A stretch of 5,394 nucleotides of DNA from an uncultured Candidatus Saccharibacteria bacterium (GTDB lineage: Bacteria; Patescibacteriota; Saccharimonadia; Saccharimonadales; Saccharimonadaceae). The notes beneath the pieces are model-generated. The model had not been told where the DNA came from and did no database searches. It worked only from the letters and a program-made list of their open reading frames with translations. Numbering within the stretch: position 1 is the stretch's first letter; every line of letters starts with the position of its first letter. The stretch is taken from contig CALHQH010000036.1 of the NCBI GenBank assembly GCA_938036625.1, forward strand, positions 1 through 5,394, written 5' to 3'. Below are positions 4,087 to 5,394 of the stretch, in pieces. Both the position numbers and the translations under genes were made by a program.

Positions 4087-4106
4087 GACTAAGTTTTGTC
4101 TTAGTC
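4087..4106. other. Small perfect hairpin in the gene-free stretch
   Basis: GACTAAG (4087-4093) and CTTAGTC (4100-4106) form a perfect 7-bp stem with a six-base loop. It lies just before the pyrimidine tract. Apart from this hairpin, the tract, the palindrome and the purine-rich stretch, I see no gene or RNA in 3935-4414; most of 3935-4085 is featureless AT-rich sequence. Confidence 0.4.
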
Positions 4107-4122
4107 TCTATATTAGCTATTG

Positions 4123-4244
4123 CTTATCTATCTATCTATCTATATTTCCACTTCTCTATCTATATCTCTATTCATCTATCTTCCTCTTTCTCTATATATC
4201 TATACTATTCTCTATCTTTATATATCCATATATCCAACCATATC
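4123..4244. repeat. G-free pyrimidine/AT low-complexity tract with TATC microsatellite
   Basis: For about 120 bases the plus strand contains no G at all and is made mostly of TATC, TATA, CTCT and TTCC units. It includes four perfect TATC copies at 4125-4140 plus a partial copy. An open frame across it translates only to Leu/Ile/Tyr/Ser runs and is not a gene. The composition is quite unlike the GC-rich coding sequence around it. It marks slippage-prone, non-coding DNA between the ends of two minus-strand units. Confidence 0.7.
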
Positions 4245-4320
4245 GATCTCTCCTATTATATATATGAATATATAAAAAGAAGAGAAAAAAGAACCCACGC
4301 TAACAGAGAAAAAACAGGGT

Positions 4321-4352
4321 AAACCAGGCGAATTTCGAAATTCGCCTGGTTT
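4321..4352 (-). terminator. Perfect 32-bp palindrome, probable prfA terminator
   Basis: AAACCAGGCGAATTTC (4321-4336) is followed directly by its exact reverse complement (4337-4352). As RNA it gives a stem of about 14 bp with a UCGA-type loop. On the minus strand it lies about 60 bases after the prfA stop, its second arm ends in TTT, and TTTTTT follows after five more bases. This fits a terminator for prfA; the gap before the T-run makes it less than ideal. As DNA it could also form a cruciform or bind a dimeric protein. Confidence 0.65.
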
Positions 4353-4400
4353 GAAGGAAGAAAACGAGAGAAATAGAGGGGAGGATGGGGGAGAAAAGGT
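4353..4400 (-). promoter_or_regulatory. C/U-rich, G-poor RNA segment after prfA (rut-like)
   Basis: Read on the minus strand, the roughly 48 bases between the prfA stop and the palindrome are almost purely C and T, with a single G (CTCCCCCATCCTCCCCTCT in the middle). C-rich, G-poor, unstructured RNA just before an RNA 3' end is what Rho factor binds, so this may aid termination. Whether this organism uses Rho here is not visible. Confidence 0.3.
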
Positions 4401-4414
4401 AGCAGAGCGAAGCG

Positions 4415-5394
4415 TTACTGCTCTGCCCCTTGCGCTTTCAGCTCGCGTTCGTAGCTTTGGAGGCGCTCGATAATGTCGTCGATATCGCCACCGAGGGCAG
4501 CGGGGATGTTGCTGCGGCTATAGCGGATGCGGTGGTCGGTGATGCGGTCTTGGGGGAAGTTGTAGGTACGGATCTTTTCGCTGCGGTCGCCGGTGCCCAC
4601 TAGAGCGCGGCGTTCGGCGGTAAGCTTGGCGTTTTCTTCATCAATCTTGCGCTGGAGGAGGCGCGAGCGTAGGACACTCATGGCCTTCTCGCGGTTTTTG
4701 ATCTGCGACTTTTCGTCTTGGTTGGTGACGATCATACCAGTGGGGAGGTGGGTGATGCGCACGGCTGAGTCGGTTGTATTGACGCTCTGCCCGCCATGGC
4801 CGCTCGAGCGGTAGATATCGATGCGGAGGTCATTGGGATTGATGGTAATGTCTGTCTCTTCCGCTTCGGGCAAGACTGCTACTGTGGCAGTGCTAGTGTG
4901 GATGCGCCCTTGGCTCTCGGTAACGGGTACGCGCTGGACGCGGTGCACACCACCTTCAAACTTGAGTTTGGCGTAGGGTGCATCGCCCGAAATCTTGAAG
5001 ATGACTTCTTTGTATCCACCAGAGTCGTTGGCGGACTCGCTCAGCAGCTCAGTGCGGTAACCATGCGCCTCACACCAGCGCAGATACATGCGGTAGAGCT
5101 CGGCCGCAAAGAGCGAGGCTTCGTCACCACCCGCACCAGCCCGGATCTCTATGATGATATTCTTCTCGTCATTGGGGTCTTTGGGGGTGAGGAGAATGAA
5201 GAGTTCGTCGTCTAGCTGGGCAATGGTGGCTTCGTCCTCGGGGATCTCGAGTTTGGCGAGCTCGGCGAGCTCATCGTTGCCCTGAGCGAGCTGACGCGCC
5301 TCAGCCAGCTGCTGCTCCACGGTAGCACGCTTGGTAGCGGTAGCAATGATGGTCTCAAGCTCCGCAAAGCGCTTATTCTTGGCGGTAAAATCGG
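4415..5394 (-). CDS. prfA: Peptide chain release factor 1 (N-terminus beyond the window)
   Basis: RF1 recognises UAA and UAG in the ribosomal A site and triggers release of the finished protein. The frame is open from its TAA at 4417-4415 to the right edge and gives 325 residues; roughly 30 N-terminal residues are missing compared with the usual 355-360. An internal GTG at 5320-5318 is not the start, because the conserved-looking sequence FTAKNKRFAELETII continues upstream. Visible features in order are the domain 1 helices, IEIRAGAGGDEASLFAAELY, the recognition segment VHRVQRVPVTESQGRIHTS with the PVT tripeptide that specifies RF1 rather than RF2, the catalytic SSGHGGQSVN (GGQ codons at 4795-4787), and TYNFPQDRITDHR. 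A 7-bp hairpin (4402-4408 with 4420-4426) spans the stop codon. Downstream lie the rut-like segment and the palindromic terminator. hemK/prmC, which often follows prfA, is not downstream here. Confidence 0.97.
   Translation of the reverse strand, partial: DFTAKNKRFAELETIIATATKRATVEQQLAEARQLAQGNDELAELAKLEIPEDEATIAQLDDELFILLTPKDPNDEKNIIIEIRAGAGGDEASLFAAELYRMYLRWCEAHGYRTELLSESANDSGGYKEVIFKISGDAPYAKLKFEGGVHRVQRVPVTESQGRIHTSTATVAVLPEAEETDITINPNDLRIDIYRSSGHGGQSVNTTDSAVRITHLPTGMIVTNQDEKSQIKNREKAMSVLRSRLLQRKIDEENAKLTAERRALVGTGDRSEKIRTYNFPQDRITDHRIRYSRSNIPAALGGDIDDIIERLQSYERELKAQGAEQ

Noticed and set aside
4085..4267. 60-codon plus-strand open frame rich in Leu, Ile, Tyr and Ser
   Set aside because: It is a translation of the TATC/TCTA low-complexity tract, uses a GTG start with no ribosome site, and has no protein character beyond the repeat.
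1..5394. CRISPR array, insertion sequence or integrase site
   Set aside because: There are no regularly spaced repeats of 20-40 bases, no transposase or recombinase frame, and no paired terminal inverted repeats with target duplications.

Overview
The window looks like part of a Patescibacteria/CPR chromosome, most likely Candidatus Saccharibacteria (TM7). The evidence is the ribosomal protein order L6-L18-S5-L15 with no L30 gene between S5 and L15 (L30 loss is a known CPR trait), the DUF5684-like membrane protein, very compact spacing and standard stop codons. The phylum assignment is inferred from gene content; I could not run a search.

Layout. Positions 1-355 hold the end of an unrecognised protein. 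It is readable in frame 1 to a TGA at 130-132 and continues plausibly in frame 2 to 355, so it is either two genes or one gene with a frameshift. A good promoter (336-364) then drives a 20-codon ORF with an excellent Shine-Dalgarno, overlapping a 57-aa single-pass membrane protein (443-616). After 246 gene-free bases with an extended -10 promoter (738-746) comes a compact plus-strand operon: rplF, rplR, rpsE and rplO (863-2830). Gaps are 0-1 base or a 1-base overlap. It ends in a strong hairpin at 2853-2884, and secY does not follow.

From 2948 onward everything reads on the minus strand. A short self-contained transcription unit occupies about 3332-2948. It has an extended -10 promoter, a perfect Shine-Dalgarno, a 22-aa peptide with five tryptophans, a possible 16-aa ORF overlapping a predicted H-type pseudoknot, a second Shine-Dalgarno with a 34-aa Cys/His/Trp-rich peptide, and a terminator whose stem contains that peptide's stop codon. 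This is the best candidate for something undescribed. Upstream of it on the minus strand is a DUF5684-like three-helix membrane protein (3406-3876) with its own promoter and terminator.

Positions 3935-4414 hold no convincing gene. They contain a small hairpin, a G-free pyrimidine tract with TATC microsatellite repeats, a perfect 32-bp palindrome that probably ends the next transcript, and a purine-rich stretch whose minus-strand RNA is C/U-rich. The window closes with prfA (release factor 1), which runs off the right edge with its N-terminus missing.

Functionally the clear genes serve translation: three large-subunit proteins, one small-subunit protein and one termination factor. The rest are small membrane proteins and small peptides of unknown role.
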